DNA from: Rhodospirillaceae bacterium
Lineage (GTDB): Bacteria; Pseudomonadota; Alphaproteobacteria; Dongiales; Dongiaceae
DNA: 64,000 bases
Direction: 5' to 3'
Assembly (NCBI GenBank): GCA_016712715.1
Contig: JADJQM010000001.1
Location: 1,757,001-1,821,000 of the forward strand
The number at the start of each line of letters is the position of its first letter. Positions within the stretch are counted from its first letter, which is position 1. The translations under genes and the position numbers were made by a program. Below the pieces are notes generated by a model that worked only from the letters and a program-made list of their open reading frames with translations, had not been told where the DNA came from and did no database searches. Below are positions 16,549 to 25,614 of this stretch, piece by piece.

Positions 16549-18612
16549 CTAAACTTCTGCGTTCAACCGCAGCATATGGCTGGGTTGCTCGGTTGCCACG
16601 CCCATGATTTCCGCTTGGCTGGGCTGGATCACGGCCGGTCCGGCGGGGATGCGGATCGTCGCCGTTGTCCCGGCATCTGGCTCGCTGGTGAGCGTGATCG
16701 CAATCCGCAACCTGTCACACAGCATTTTGGTGATCGGCAAACCCAGCCCGACCCCACTGTTGGCCGCCACGTAAGGATTGCGCAGCGAGCGGGAGAACGG
16801 CACGAAGGCATTGCGCAACTCCTCCGGGCTCATGCCGATTCCGGTGTCCTTGATCGTGACCAGGGTCGATCCATCTTCCTGGCGCGCGGCGAAGAGGCTG
16901 ACCCTGCCATCGGGCCGCGTGTATTTCACCGCATTGGTCAAGAGATTGGTCAGGATCTGGCGCAATGGCGTTTCGTCGAGGCTCACCTCGAGATTTGCGG
17001 GAATACCGTTTATCCAGGTGATCCGCTTCTCGGCCCATTGCCGTTCCAGCATGCGCTTGATGCTGTCGGCGACCTCGCCGAGGCGCAGCGGGGCAGCGAC
17101 CGGCCCCTGCCCGTCACCCTCAAGGCGCGCAAATTCCAGGACCTGTTCGATAAGATGCTGCAGATGGCGGCCAAGGCCAATGATGTCAGCGAGATAGCTG
17201 CGTTCGCGCGGTTCCAGCTTCGCAGCCGCGGTCATCTCCAGCAATTCGGAAAAGCCAATGATGCCGTTGAGCGGTGTGCGCAATTCATGGCTCATATGGG
17301 CGAGGAATTCGGATTTGATCTGCCCCGCGCGAATGGCTTCGTCGAGCGCCAGCTGTGTTGCCTGCATCTGCGACTGTAAATTATGCGCCATGTCGAGCAA
17401 GGCTTCCTCGGTCTGGCGTATCTCCTTGAAGCCACCCTCCGGCATAGCGAGGTCGGTGAACTCGCCGACGCGGACCTTCAGCGCATTGCGCTCGAGGCGG
17501 CGCAGGCCACTGACGATCGGCTGCGACAGCGCCATGCCCGAGAGGACCGTCACCAGCGCGATACCGCCCACCAGCCAGACCACAGAATCGCGGACGCCGG
17601 CAAACCACCCAAGGGGACCGGCGCGCGGCACGGCGACACCTACCAGCCAGGAGAGGCCGTGAAAATCAATGGGCGCCAGTTCGGCTAGATAGCCGGCACC
17701 GTCCCATTCCAGCGCGCGATAGCCAACCGGGCGGGAGCCGGCCGGGGACATGCCCGCCTGCCACACCGCCTGCAGCAAGGAGGCGCCGATATCGGACATC
17801 TCGGGGAGTGCGCGCGCGGAATTGCGCCCCAGGCTGCGGGAGATGGCGCCGGCGGTCATCTCGGAAGCCGCGATCACCTTGCCGTCATCAGTGAGCAGAA
17901 AGGCGCGGCCCCCGATATCCCGTTCGAGACCGCCGAAGAACAGCGACAGATCGGCAAGCGTGATATCTGCGCCAATCACGCAGTTCATGGCGCCGCCGCA
18001 ATTCGCCGGCCGGGCGACACTGATCCCGGGCTGGCGCGTGGTCCAGAAAATATAAGGTTCCGTCCAACCGCTGTTGAGGCCGCGGGTCGCCGCCGCGTAC
18101 CAGGGGCGCAGGCGTGGGTCGAAGCCGTCGACCATGCCCGCCTCGGGCACGATGTCTTCGTAGAAGGCATTGCGCCATGTCACCCTCACGTCGCGGCTGC
18201 GGCGCTGCACCTCGATCGACTTGAACATGAACTGATCGCCGGCCACCGTGTTCATGCGCAGCACATAGTTGAAGCTGCCATCTTCGTAGCCGACATACAT
18301 GCCGGATAGGTTGGGATGCGCCATCAGTTGCTGCCACAGATAGCGCTGCAGGATCGCACGATCCTGTGACGCGATCGTACCTTCGGTGATGGCACGGGCG
18401 GTGGCGTCGGTTGAGCGCTCAGCTTCGGCAAGATATCCCGTGGTCCGGGAGATGATGTGGCCATTGGCACTTTGCATCAGGGCTCGCGCGGCCGAATCGG
18501 TCCCGCGTTGGGCAATGACGATGCCTCCGCCGATGATCGACAAGGCGGCAAAGCCGACGAGCAATGGCAGAGCAATCAGCAATGCCGTGCGAACGGACCA
18601 GAAAGGACGCAT
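16549..18612 (-). CDS. Membrane sensor histidine kinase with Cache domain
   Basis: About 687 residues. A transmembrane segment (LLIALPLLVGFAALSIIGGGI) is followed by a periplasmic dCache-type sensor (the DPRLRPWYAAATRG motif is typical). A second membrane segment (WLVGGIALVTVLSGMALS) leads to a HAMP-like linker, HisKA with the phospho-accepting His in FLAHMSHELRTPLNGIIGF, and a HATPase domain (NLLTNAVKYT, DTGIGM, GVGLGLPITK). No receiver domain is fused and no response regulator is adjacent, so its partner is unknown. ATG at 18612 is the first ATG before the membrane segment; a TTG at 18711 would add 33 residues without clear support. Confidence 0.88.
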   Translation of the reverse strand: MRPFWSVRTALLIALPLLVGFAALSIIGGGIVIAQRGTDSAARALMQSANGHIISRTTGYLAEAERSTDATARAITEGTIASQDRAILQRYLWQQLMAHPNLSGMYVGYEDGSFNYVLRMNTVAGDQFMFKSIEVQRRSRDVRVTWRNAFYEDIVPEAGMVDGFDPRLRPWYAAATRGLNSGWTEPYIFWTTRQPGISVARPANCGGAMNCVIGADITLADLSLFFGGLERDIGGRAFLLTDDGKVIAASEMTAGAISRSLGRNSARALPEMSDIGASLLQAVWQAGMSPAGSRPVGYRALEWDGAGYLAELAPIDFHGLSWLVGVAVPRAGPLGWFAGVRDSVVWLVGGIALVTVLSGMALSQPIVSGLRRLERNALKVRVGEFTDLAMPEGGFKEIRQTEEALLDMAHNLQSQMQATQLALDEAIRAGQIKSEFLAHMSHELRTPLNGIIGFSELLEMTAAAKLEPRERSYLADIIGLGRHLQHLIEQVLEFARLEGDGQGPVAAPLRLGEVADSIKRMLERQWAEKRITWINGIPANLEVSLDETPLRQILTNLLTNAVKYTRPDGRVSLFAARQEDGSTLVTIKDTGIGMSPEELRNAFVPFSRSLRNPYVAANSGVGLGLPITKMLCDRLRIAITLTSEPDAGTTATIRIPAGPAVIQPSQAEIMGVATEQPSHMLRLNAEV

Positions 18613-18717
18613 ATTGAGGACAATGCTCCTCAAATTCGTAAAATGTGGGGCGATTTCCCGCTTGCGCGACCTTACATGACTTAGTCGGGATCGCAAGCGG
18701 GCGTTAAGCAAATGCCG

Positions 18718-19824
18718 CTATCCGCCGATGTTCACGACCGCGGGTCCGATGACATCGCTGCGCGGTGTGACACCGAGGCCCGGCGTCGTGCTGGCGGACA
18801 TGCGTCCCTGCTTGCGTTGCGGTCCACCTTCGGCAATTGATCGCGTGACATAGGAATTGAAATCCGTGGCAGAGAAGAGCAATTCGGGCGGCGTCGAATG
18901 CGCGAGATGGGCGATGGCCGCCGTGGCAATATCGCCGCCCCAGGTATCCTCGATCGTCATGGCAATACCCAGCGCCACACAGAGGTCACGAATCTGCTTG
19001 GCCTTGGTAAGGCCGCCAACCTTGCTGATCTTGAGATTGATGACATCCATGGCAAGGTCGGTATGGCCCTTCAGCACGGCACCGAGGGAATCGATCACTT
19101 CATCAAGGATGAAGGGGCGCGCTGTCCGGCGCCGGATCGAGAGGCACTCCTCGTAGGACATGCAGGGCTGCTCGATATAGACGTCGATATCACGGACAGC
19201 GTCGACAACGCGTGCGGCTTCATGCATCAGCCAGCCGGTATTGGCATCGGCGATCAGCACGTCGCCGGGCTCAAGCTCGTCGGCGCAGGCTTCGATACGC
19301 TCGATATCGGTGTCGGGATCACCGCCGACCTTCAACTGGAATTTGGAATAGCCCTCGGCGCGGTATTGATGAACGCGCTGCGCCATATCGGCCGGAGCCT
19401 CCTGGCTGATGGCGCGGTAGAGCTTGAAATCCTCGCCAAAGCGACCGCCGAGCAAGGTCACCACCGGCAAGCCGGAAACCTTGCCGAGAATATCCCAGCA
19501 GGCGACATCGATGCCGGATTTCACATAGGGATGCCCGCGCAAGGCCTGGTCCATGCGGCGGTTGAGGACATCCAGATCGCGCGGGTCGAGGCCGATGAGC
19601 TTTGGCCCGATTTCCTTGAGGCCGGTCCTGACACCTTCCGCATAGGCCGGTAGATAGGCCGGCCCCAGCGGGCAGACTTCGCCATAGCCGGTGATGCCCT
19701 TGTCGGTCTCTACCACGATGACCGTTGAGTCGAACACGGTCACGGAATTACCGCCGGACCATTTGTAGGTCCCTTCATGCAGCGGCAGTTCGACGCGATG
19801 GGCGCGGATGGCGGTGATCTTCAT
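18718..19824 (-). CDS. Enolase-superfamily enzyme (mandelate racemase/muconate lactonizing type)
   Basis: A 368-residue TIM-barrel enzyme. N-terminal capping domain (MKITAIRAHRVELPLHEG) precedes the barrel with a likely catalytic Lys in KFQLKVGG, metal ligands in IADANTGW (D), YIEQPC (E) and ILDEV (D/E), and a second Lys in NLKISKVGGLTKAK. The pattern, including EDTWGGDIATAAIAHLA, most resembles cis-3-hydroxy-L-proline dehydratase or hydroxyproline-betaine epimerase as I recall them; other MLE-subgroup acid-sugar or amino-acid activities cannot be excluded. A good ribosome binding site (AGGGGAC) precedes ATG 19824. No transporter or pathway partner adjoins it. Confidence 0.78.
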   Translation of the reverse strand: MKITAIRAHRVELPLHEGTYKWSGGNSVTVFDSTVIVVETDKGITGYGEVCPLGPAYLPAYAEGVRTGLKEIGPKLIGLDPRDLDVLNRRMDQALRGHPYVKSGIDVACWDILGKVSGLPVVTLLGGRFGEDFKLYRAISQEAPADMAQRVHQYRAEGYSKFQLKVGGDPDTDIERIEACADELEPGDVLIADANTGWLMHEAARVVDAVRDIDVYIEQPCMSYEECLSIRRRTARPFILDEVIDSLGAVLKGHTDLAMDVINLKISKVGGLTKAKQIRDLCVALGIAMTIEDTWGGDIATAAIAHLAHSTPPELLFSATDFNSYVTRSIAEGGPQRKQGRMSASTTPGLGVTPRSDVIGPAVVNIGG

Positions 19825-19868
19825 GAAACTGTCCCCTGATGCTTGCCCGACGGCAGATGCTCTCGGTA

Positions 19869-20432
19869 TTACCCTTCGTCACCGTCGATGTCGATATCAT
19901 CCGCCGCACCCAGCACGCGTTTGGCGAGCGCAAAGCTGAATCCGGCCCTGGCCATGGCGGAAAGGTCACGCTTGGCCTGTACCAGGCGCTGCTCGCCGGC
20001 GATATGCCGGGCGCGGTAGCGGCCGAGCCGGCGGCGCTTGGCATAGGCAATGGCCGCTGCCTCCTCGGTGTCGCCGAATTCCTCGACCAGGCTTTCCATC
20101 GCCATACCCTGCATGTCCTGATTGATGCCGAGCTGCGCGAGCTTGGCGCCGATCTGACGGCGCGAGGCGCCGCGGCGGGTGAGGCTCGCGGCCTTCATGC
20201 CGGCAAAGGCCTGGTCGTCGAGGAAGCGGTTGCGCTCCAGCTTTTCGATCACCGCCGGGATCGCGGCCAGCATCTCGGTGGGATCGTCGCCGTGGAAATG
20301 GGTCGATCTGCGGATGCGGCGCGTCAGCATTTCCTGTACCCGCTTCTTGGTAGTCGCAAAGCGTGCGAGATAATCGAGGGCGATCTGGTCGAGATCGGTG
20401 ATCGCGAGGCGGCGAGGTCGGCGGTCGGCCAT
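19869..20432 (-). CDS. recX: Regulatory protein RecX
   Basis: About 187 residues, the usual size for RecX, which binds RecA filaments and restrains recombination. The repeated helical pattern is visible: ALDYLARFATTKKRVQEML, then FLDDQAFAGMKAASLTRRGASRRQIGAKLAQLGI, then a third repeat AAAIAYAKRRRLGRY. ATG 20432 (MADRRPRRLAI) has GAAGGA upstream; an ORF extension to 20501 is unlikely. No recA is nearby, which is common in alphaproteobacteria. Confidence 0.82.
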   Translation of the reverse strand: MADRRPRRLAITDLDQIALDYLARFATTKKRVQEMLTRRIRRSTHFHGDDPTEMLAAIPAVIEKLERNRFLDDQAFAGMKAASLTRRGASRRQIGAKLAQLGINQDMQGMAMESLVEEFGDTEEAAAIAYAKRRRLGRYRARHIAGEQRLVQAKRDLSAMARAGFSFALAKRVLGAADDIDIDGDEG

Positions 20433-20587
20433 GATATGAGGTTCCTTCGCCGCGAAGCTTTGCAGATTCCCGCGACCGAGACAAATATCTGTCCAGGACA
20501 ATTTTTCCGGACCGTCTGGAAACCGCGCGAAATCCGGTCTATCAATTCCGCGCCCAATTCCTTGGGTTCTGGGGGAGCGTCCGCGAC

Positions 20588-21886
20588 ATGTCCGAGTCGA
20601 TTTTCGCCGCCAACTACAAGAACGAGGCCTATTGGTGGGAGGCAGCCCCCCGTCCGGATCGATGCGCGACCAGCCTGCCTGCCAAGGTGGACGTGTTGGT
20701 GATCGGCTCCGGCTATACCGGGCTGATGGCCGCGCGCGAAACCGCCAAAGGCGGCCGCTCGACCCTGGTTCTCGATGCGGAGGCAGCCGGTTTTGGCTGC
20801 TCCAGCCGCAATGGCGGCCAAGTCTCGACCAGCATTAAACCAACCTATGGCGAACTCTCAGGTCGCCTCAATCAGGAAACCGCCTTTGGGATCCGCCGCG
20901 AGGGCTTGAATGCGCTTGGGTACATCGGCGATCTGATCACCGGCGAAAACCTCGCTTGCGATTGGGAGGTGAGCGGTCGCTTCCATGCCGCGCACAACCC
21001 CAAGCAGTACGACGCCCTGGCCAAGAGCCTCGCCGCCCAGCCCAAGGACCTCTCCAGCCCCTATTTCATGGTCCCGAAGGCAGAGCAGGCCAAGGAGATC
21101 GATAGCGCCTTTTATCATGGTGGTGCCGTGCATTCGAAACATGCAGCACTCCATCCCGGCAAGTTCCATCTCGAATTGCTGCGCCTCGCTGAGGCCGCCG
21201 GCGCGCAGGTGGTCGGCTATTGCCCGGTCACGACGATCGAGAAGGATGGCCAGGGCTTCATCGTCTCGACACCGCTTGGCAAGGTTTCCGCGCGTGACGT
21301 GGTTGTCGCGACCAACGGATATACCGGACCACTGACACCCTGGCATCGCCGGCGGGTCATCCCGATCGGTAGCTATATCATCGCCACGGAAGAACTGCCG
21401 CTGGAGTTGACCAGCCGGCTGCTGCCGACCAATCGCATGATCTCCGACACCAGGAAGCTCGTGTTCTACTACCGCCTGTCACCGGACAAGCGCCGTATCC
21501 TGTTCGGCGGCCGTGTCGCCTATAAGGAGAACGACCCGAAGGTCAGCGCGCCACGCCTCCACAATTGGATGTCGCTGATTTTCCCGGAGGTCAAGGAGAC
21601 CAAGGTCACCCATAGCTGGATGGGCTATGTCGCCTATACCTTCGACACGTTGCCGCATATCGGGAAGCAGGACGGCCTGTGGTATGCGATGGGCTATTGC
21701 GGCTCGGGCGTGTCGCTCGCCACCTATTTCGGCATGAAGATCGGCCAGCAGGTCCTGGGCAAGGCGGACGGCAGATCCGCGCTCGACAACGTGCCGTTCC
21801 AGACGCGCCCGCTTTATGAAGGCAATCCGTGGTTCCTGGCGCCGTCGATCCTCTACTACCGGATCAAGGATTCGCTGCCGATCTAA
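20588..21886 (+). CDS. FAD-dependent oxidoreductase, gamma-glutamylputrescine oxidase-like (DAO family)
   Basis: A 432-residue flavoenzyme. The N-terminal segment YWWEAAPRP precedes the FAD motif VLVIGSGYTGLMAARETAKGG, and CSSRNGGQVSTSIKP follows as in PuuB/OrdL proteins. The C-terminal MGYCGSGVSLATYFGMKIG is the typical second FAD contact. PuuB oxidises gamma-glutamylputrescine to the aldehyde; a PuuD-like hydrolase lies 650 bp downstream, but PuuA and PuuC are missing from the window, so the exact substrate is uncertain. Its stop codon abuts the convergent tadA stop with no gap. Confidence 0.85.
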   Translation: MSESIFAANYKNEAYWWEAAPRPDRCATSLPAKVDVLVIGSGYTGLMAARETAKGGRSTLVLDAEAAGFGCSSRNGGQVSTSIKPTYGELSGRLNQETAFGIRREGLNALGYIGDLITGENLACDWEVSGRFHAAHNPKQYDALAKSLAAQPKDLSSPYFMVPKAEQAKEIDSAFYHGGAVHSKHAALHPGKFHLELLRLAEAAGAQVVGYCPVTTIEKDGQGFIVSTPLGKVSARDVVVATNGYTGPLTPWHRRRVIPIGSYIIATEELPLELTSRLLPTNRMISDTRKLVFYYRLSPDKRRILFGGRVAYKENDPKVSAPRLHNWMSLIFPEVKETKVTHSWMGYVAYTFDTLPHIGKQDGLWYAMGYCGSGVSLATYFGMKIGQQVLGKADGRSALDNVPFQTRPLYEGNPWFLAPSILYYRIKDSLPI

Positions 21887-22357
21887 CTATCTCCGCGACC
21901 GGAAGAAACTCCGCAGCAACTCGGCACTCCGTGCTTCGCCGACGCCGCCGGTAACATTCGGCCGATGATGGCAGGTGGGGAGGGTGTAGATTTTGGGCCC
22001 GCTGTCGACCCCGCCGCCCTTCGGGTCCGGCGCCGCATAGATCACCCGTCGCAGGCGCGCGAACGAGATCGCGGTGGCGCACATCGGGCAAGGTTCCAGT
22101 GTCACGTAGAGATCGGCGAAAGGCAGGCGCTTTTCCTTCCGCCCCATGGCCACGGCCCGGATCACGAGCATTTCGGCGTGCGCGGTCGGATCATGCAGCT
22201 CCTCGACCCGGTTGTGGTCGGCCGCCAGCACCTCGCCGCTCACCGGATCGACCAGGACGGCGCCGATCGGCACCTCGGCGCGCTGATAGGCGGCTTCGGC
22301 CTGGCGAAAGGCCAGTTCCATGAAATCGACGGGTGGATGGGGGGCTAAATCAGGCAT
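21887..22357 (-). CDS. tadA: tRNA-specific adenosine deaminase
   Basis: Deaminates wobble adenosine 34 to inosine in tRNA-Arg; essential in most bacteria. About 156 residues. The zinc/deaminase motifs are complete: TAHAEM (His ligand and catalytic Glu) and EPCPMCATA (two Cys ligands). ATG 22357 gives MPDLAPHPP; an internal ATG at 22321 (MELAFRQAEAAY) is also possible and would match the shorter N-terminus of many TadA. Upstream extension to 22486 adds an Arg-rich stretch and is unlikely. Confidence 0.93.
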   Translation of the reverse strand: MPDLAPHPPVDFMELAFRQAEAAYQRAEVPIGAVLVDPVSGEVLAADHNRVEELHDPTAHAEMLVIRAVAMGRKEKRLPFADLYVTLEPCPMCATAISFARLRRVIYAAPDPKGGGVDSGPKIYTLPTCHHRPNVTGGVGEARSAELLRSFFRSRR

Positions 22358-22533
22358 TTGCCTATGTTCCCCTCCCCAAAAGCGCCGGTCAAGCGGGGCC
22401 GCCCTGCGCGTGACGCCCTTGTATCGGCGGGGGCGATATGAAATAGCTTGCCCTGAAATCCTGCCAGAGCCGCCAATCCCCGACATAACCGGGCATTCAT
22501 AGTCCGGCGCGCAGGTGAATTTGGAGCCAAATC

Positions 22534-23265
22534 ATGACCAATCCCCTCATCGGCCTCACCTTGGATGTCGATGCCCCGCGCGGCCTTTCCAAGGCACCGC
22601 ATTATTCCCTGCGCGCCACCTATACCCAGGCGGTGTCGAGCGCCGGCGGCATGCCCATGTGCCTGCCCCATGAACCCGAGATGGTCGAGGCCTATGCCGA
22701 CACCATTGCCGGCCTGGTCGTGACCGGCGGCGGCTTCGACGTCAACCCGGCGCTGTTCGGCGAGAACACCAAGCATGCGACTGTGCGCACCAAGGAAGGT
22801 CGCACGTCGTTCGAGCTCGGCATCGTGAAGGCAATGCTGAAGCGCAACAAGCCGGTGCTCGGCATCTGCGGTGGCCAGCAGCTTATCAATGTCATTTTGG
22901 GGGGAACCCTTATCCAGCATATCGAGGATGAGGTCGCGGATTCGCTGCTCCACGAACAGCCCAACCCGCGCACCGAGCCCGGGCATAAGGTCAAGCTGAC
23001 CCCCGGCACGCTCCTGCAGCGGATCATCGGTGCTGAAGAACTGCCTGTGAACAGCGCACATCACCAGGCGGTGAAGTCGGTCGGTGCAGGTGTGGTCGTC
23101 AACGCAACCGCCCCCGACGGGGTGATCGAGGGGATCGAGGACCCTCGCTATAAATTCTGCCTTGGGGTGCAGTGGCATCCCGAACTCAATGTCTCGGCAG
23201 GCGATGCCAAGATCCTTTCTGCCTTCGTTGATGCGGCCCGTGTTTCATCGGTCGTCGCAGCATGA
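22534..23265 (+). CDS. Class I glutamine amidotransferase-like hydrolase (peptidase C26, PuuD-like)
   Basis: A 243-residue hydrolase of the gamma-glutamyl-GABA hydrolase family. The nucleophile elbow is GICGGQQLIN (Cys about residue 112), with the partner His and Glu in QWHPELN near the C-terminus. The N-terminal IGLTLDVD and the GGGFDVNPALFGE loop are family features. It may act after the PuuB-like oxidase upstream in polyamine breakdown, though other gamma-glutamyl substrates are possible. It overlaps the rluB start by 4 bp (ATGA), implying cotranscription. Confidence 0.85.
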   Translation: MTNPLIGLTLDVDAPRGLSKAPHYSLRATYTQAVSSAGGMPMCLPHEPEMVEAYADTIAGLVVTGGGFDVNPALFGENTKHATVRTKEGRTSFELGIVKAMLKRNKPVLGICGGQQLINVILGGTLIQHIEDEVADSLLHEQPNPRTEPGHKVKLTPGTLLQRIIGAEELPVNSAHHQAVKSVGAGVVVNATAPDGVIEGIEDPRYKFCLGVQWHPELNVSAGDAKILSAFVDAARVSSVVAA

Positions 23266-25055
23266 GCAAGGATCAGAAGCGGATCAAAAGTGCCCATGCT
23301 GGCGAACGTATTGCCAAGGTGATGGCGCGTGTTGGTCTCTGCTCGCGGCGCGACGCGGAGATCTGGATCGTCAATGGCCGCGTCAGCGTCAACGGCAAGG
23401 TCCTCACCTCGGCGGCGGTGAATGTCGGCACCAAGGATGTGATCCTGGTCGACGGCCAGCCCTTGCCGGAGAAGCAGCTGTCGCGGGTCTGGCTCTATTA
23501 CAAGCCCAAGGGCCTGATGACGACGGCTTACGACCCGGAAGGCCGTGCCACCGTGTTCGACAACCTGCCGGCCGATATGCCGCGGGTGATCTCGATCGGC
23601 CGTCTCGACTTGAATTCCGAAGGCCTGCTGCTGCTCACCAATGATGGCGAGCTGGCGCGCAAGCTGGAACTGCCGACCACCGCCTGGATCCGCCGTTACC
23701 GCGTCCGCGTCAATGGCCGCTTCGACCCGAAGCTGCTTGATGGCCTGAAGGACGGCATCGAGATCGACGGTGTGCGCTACGGCCCGATCATCGCGTCCTT
23801 CGACCGCCAGCAGGGTGCCAATGCCTGGCTCAACATGGCGCTGACCGAGGGTAAGAATCGCGAAATCCGCCGCATCTGCCAGCATTTCGGCTGGCCGGTC
23901 AGCCGTTTGATCCGCGTCGGCTATGGTCCCTTCCGCCTGGACGAGATGGAGCCGGGTCAGGTCCATGAAGTTAAGGGCAAATTGCTGAAAGAGCAGTTGC
24001 AGTTCGGCAACGATTACCGCCACGAAGAAAAGACCGATCTGGAAAAGGCGGCCCAGGAATCCGAGAACCGCCGCGCCCGTCGCGAACGTCCGGCCTTCGA
24101 CAAGGGTCCTGACAAACGTACCCGCGAGAAGAACATGCCGCGCAGCGAGCGGGAAGCTCGGGCCGAACGACCGGTCCGCGCCGAGCGCAGTGAACGGCCC
24201 GCGCGTGCCGAGGTTCCTGCAGGCAGCGAAGGTCGCGGCCGCAATCAGCGGCCAGGCCGCAACGAGCGCATGGCCCGCGAAGACGGCGCAGCGCCGCGCT
24301 TCGAACGGCCGGCCCGCAGCGAGAAGCCGAGTTGGGACAAGTCACCGCGTCCGGGGAACAGGCCTGAAAAGCCGATCCGGCCAGCACGTGCCGAGCAAGC
24401 CAGCCGGTCTGAGCGACCCTTGCGCGATGAGCGGCCGCGTGAAGAGCGAGCACCACGGACCGAGCGGCCCGCGCGCACCGACGCGCCCTATCGCAGCGAA
24501 AGGCCGAGCTGGGCGGACAAGCCGCGGCGGAGCGATTCACCGGGCCGTGGCGATCGACCCGAGCGCGGCGAACGACCGGCTTTTGTGAAGCGTGAGGATC
24601 GACCGGCGCGGGACGAGCGGCCGCGTCGCAACGAGTCGGGCGGACAAGGCGGCAAGCCAAGCTGGTCGAGACAGCCGGATCGCGATGAGCAGCCGGTGCG
24701 CCAGGAGCGTGCCCGCCGCAACGATCGCGGCGCCCGCAACGAACAGGCCGCGCGCGGCGATGCGCCCAAACCCGGCCTGAAACCCGGTTGGGCGAAGAAC
24801 AAGCCCACCAAACCGCAGCCCGGCACCGGCCGCAAGCCGGACCGTGACCGCGCGATCAAGGACGAGCGCTACGCCCGGAGCGAACGCCCGACCGTCGACG
24901 AGCGGCCGCGCAAGAGCTTTCTGAAGCCGGCCGGCGACATGCCCAGGAGCGATAAGCCGAGGGGGCCGAAACCGACGGGCGACAAGCCCCGTGGAAAACC
25001 AGCCGGCAAATCTGGCGGCAAGCCGGGATCGGGCAATGCGCGTCGATTCAGGTAG
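23262..25055 (+). CDS. rluB: 23S rRNA pseudouridine synthase (RluB/RsuA family) with long charged tail
   Basis: The first 250 residues are a normal RsuA/RluB enzyme: S4 domain (ERIAKVMARVGLCSRRDAEIWIVNGRVSVNG), then the catalytic domain with the nucleophilic Asp in SIGRLDLNSEGLLLLTNDG, and NREIRRICQHFGWPVSRLIRVGYGPFRL. The remaining 340 or so residues are low complexity, rich in Arg, Glu, Asp, Pro and Gly, with repeats such as ERPARxER, ERPSWxDKP and DERPRR. Such tails occur in alphaproteobacterial RluB but this one is more than half of the protein. It overlaps the upstream hydrolase by 4 bp, and rsmD starts inside its end. Confidence 0.92.
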   Translation: MSKDQKRIKSAHAGERIAKVMARVGLCSRRDAEIWIVNGRVSVNGKVLTSAAVNVGTKDVILVDGQPLPEKQLSRVWLYYKPKGLMTTAYDPEGRATVFDNLPADMPRVISIGRLDLNSEGLLLLTNDGELARKLELPTTAWIRRYRVRVNGRFDPKLLDGLKDGIEIDGVRYGPIIASFDRQQGANAWLNMALTEGKNREIRRICQHFGWPVSRLIRVGYGPFRLDEMEPGQVHEVKGKLLKEQLQFGNDYRHEEKTDLEKAAQESENRRARRERPAFDKGPDKRTREKNMPRSEREARAERPVRAERSERPARAEVPAGSEGRGRNQRPGRNERMAREDGAAPRFERPARSEKPSWDKSPRPGNRPEKPIRPARAEQASRSERPLRDERPREERAPRTERPARTDAPYRSERPSWADKPRRSDSPGRGDRPERGERPAFVKREDRPARDERPRRNESGGQGGKPSWSRQPDRDEQPVRQERARRNDRGARNEQAARGDAPKPGLKPGWAKNKPTKPQPGTGRKPDRDRAIKDERYARSERPTVDERPRKSFLKPAGDMPRSDKPRGPKPTGDKPRGKPAGKSGGKPGSGNARRFR

Positions 25056-25599
25056 CCATCGTGGAACCCGCCTCGCTGTCCCGGAAGGCAGCGATGTGCG
25101 GCCGACCTCGGACCGGGCACGCCAGGCGATCTTCAACATCCTCGTCCACGGCCACGATGTGGTCGCCGGGGCCAAGGTGCTGGATGTCTTCGCCGGCTCC
25201 GGCGCCTTGGGGCTGGAAGCCTTGTCGCGGGGGGCCACGTCACTGATCGCGATCGAGAAGGATCGCGCCGCCGCGGATTGCATCAAGCAGAATATCGCCG
25301 CCTGCCAGGAAACCCAGCGCAGTACGATCGTGCTGGGCGACGCGCTCAATCCGCCCGAAGCACACCGCCACGCCCGCTTCACCCCGGCCGATCTGGCCTT
25401 TCTGGACCCGCCCTATGGCCAGGATCTGATTGTCCCGGCTTTAACGGCGCTCGACCGGCGCGGATGGATCGCCGCGAATGCTCTGATCGTGGCGGAAATG
25501 GGGGGGCGGGATGCGTTCGCGCCACCACCCGGCTTCAGCCTGGTCGATGAGCGGCGCTATGGCAAGGCGCGCATCATCTTCCTGCAACGCGACGCGTGA
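25036..25599 (+). CDS. rsmD: 16S rRNA (guanine-N2) methyltransferase RsmD
   Basis: About 187 residues; methylates G966 of 16S rRNA on the assembling 30S. Starting at ATG 25036 gives MRVDSGSHRGTRLAVPEG, the usual RsmD N-terminus, overlapping the end of rluB by 20 bp. The SAM site VLDVFAGSGALGLEALSRGA and the catalytic LDPPYG are present. The rluB-rsmD pairing is common in alphaproteobacteria. Confidence 0.93.
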   Translation: MRVDSGSHRGTRLAVPEGSDVRPTSDRARQAIFNILVHGHDVVAGAKVLDVFAGSGALGLEALSRGATSLIAIEKDRAAADCIKQNIAACQETQRSTIVLGDALNPPEAHRHARFTPADLAFLDPPYGQDLIVPALTALDRRGWIAANALIVAEMGGRDAFAPPPGFSLVDERRYGKARIIFLQRDA

Positions 25600-25614
25600 T
25601 CTTTCGGCACAGCG

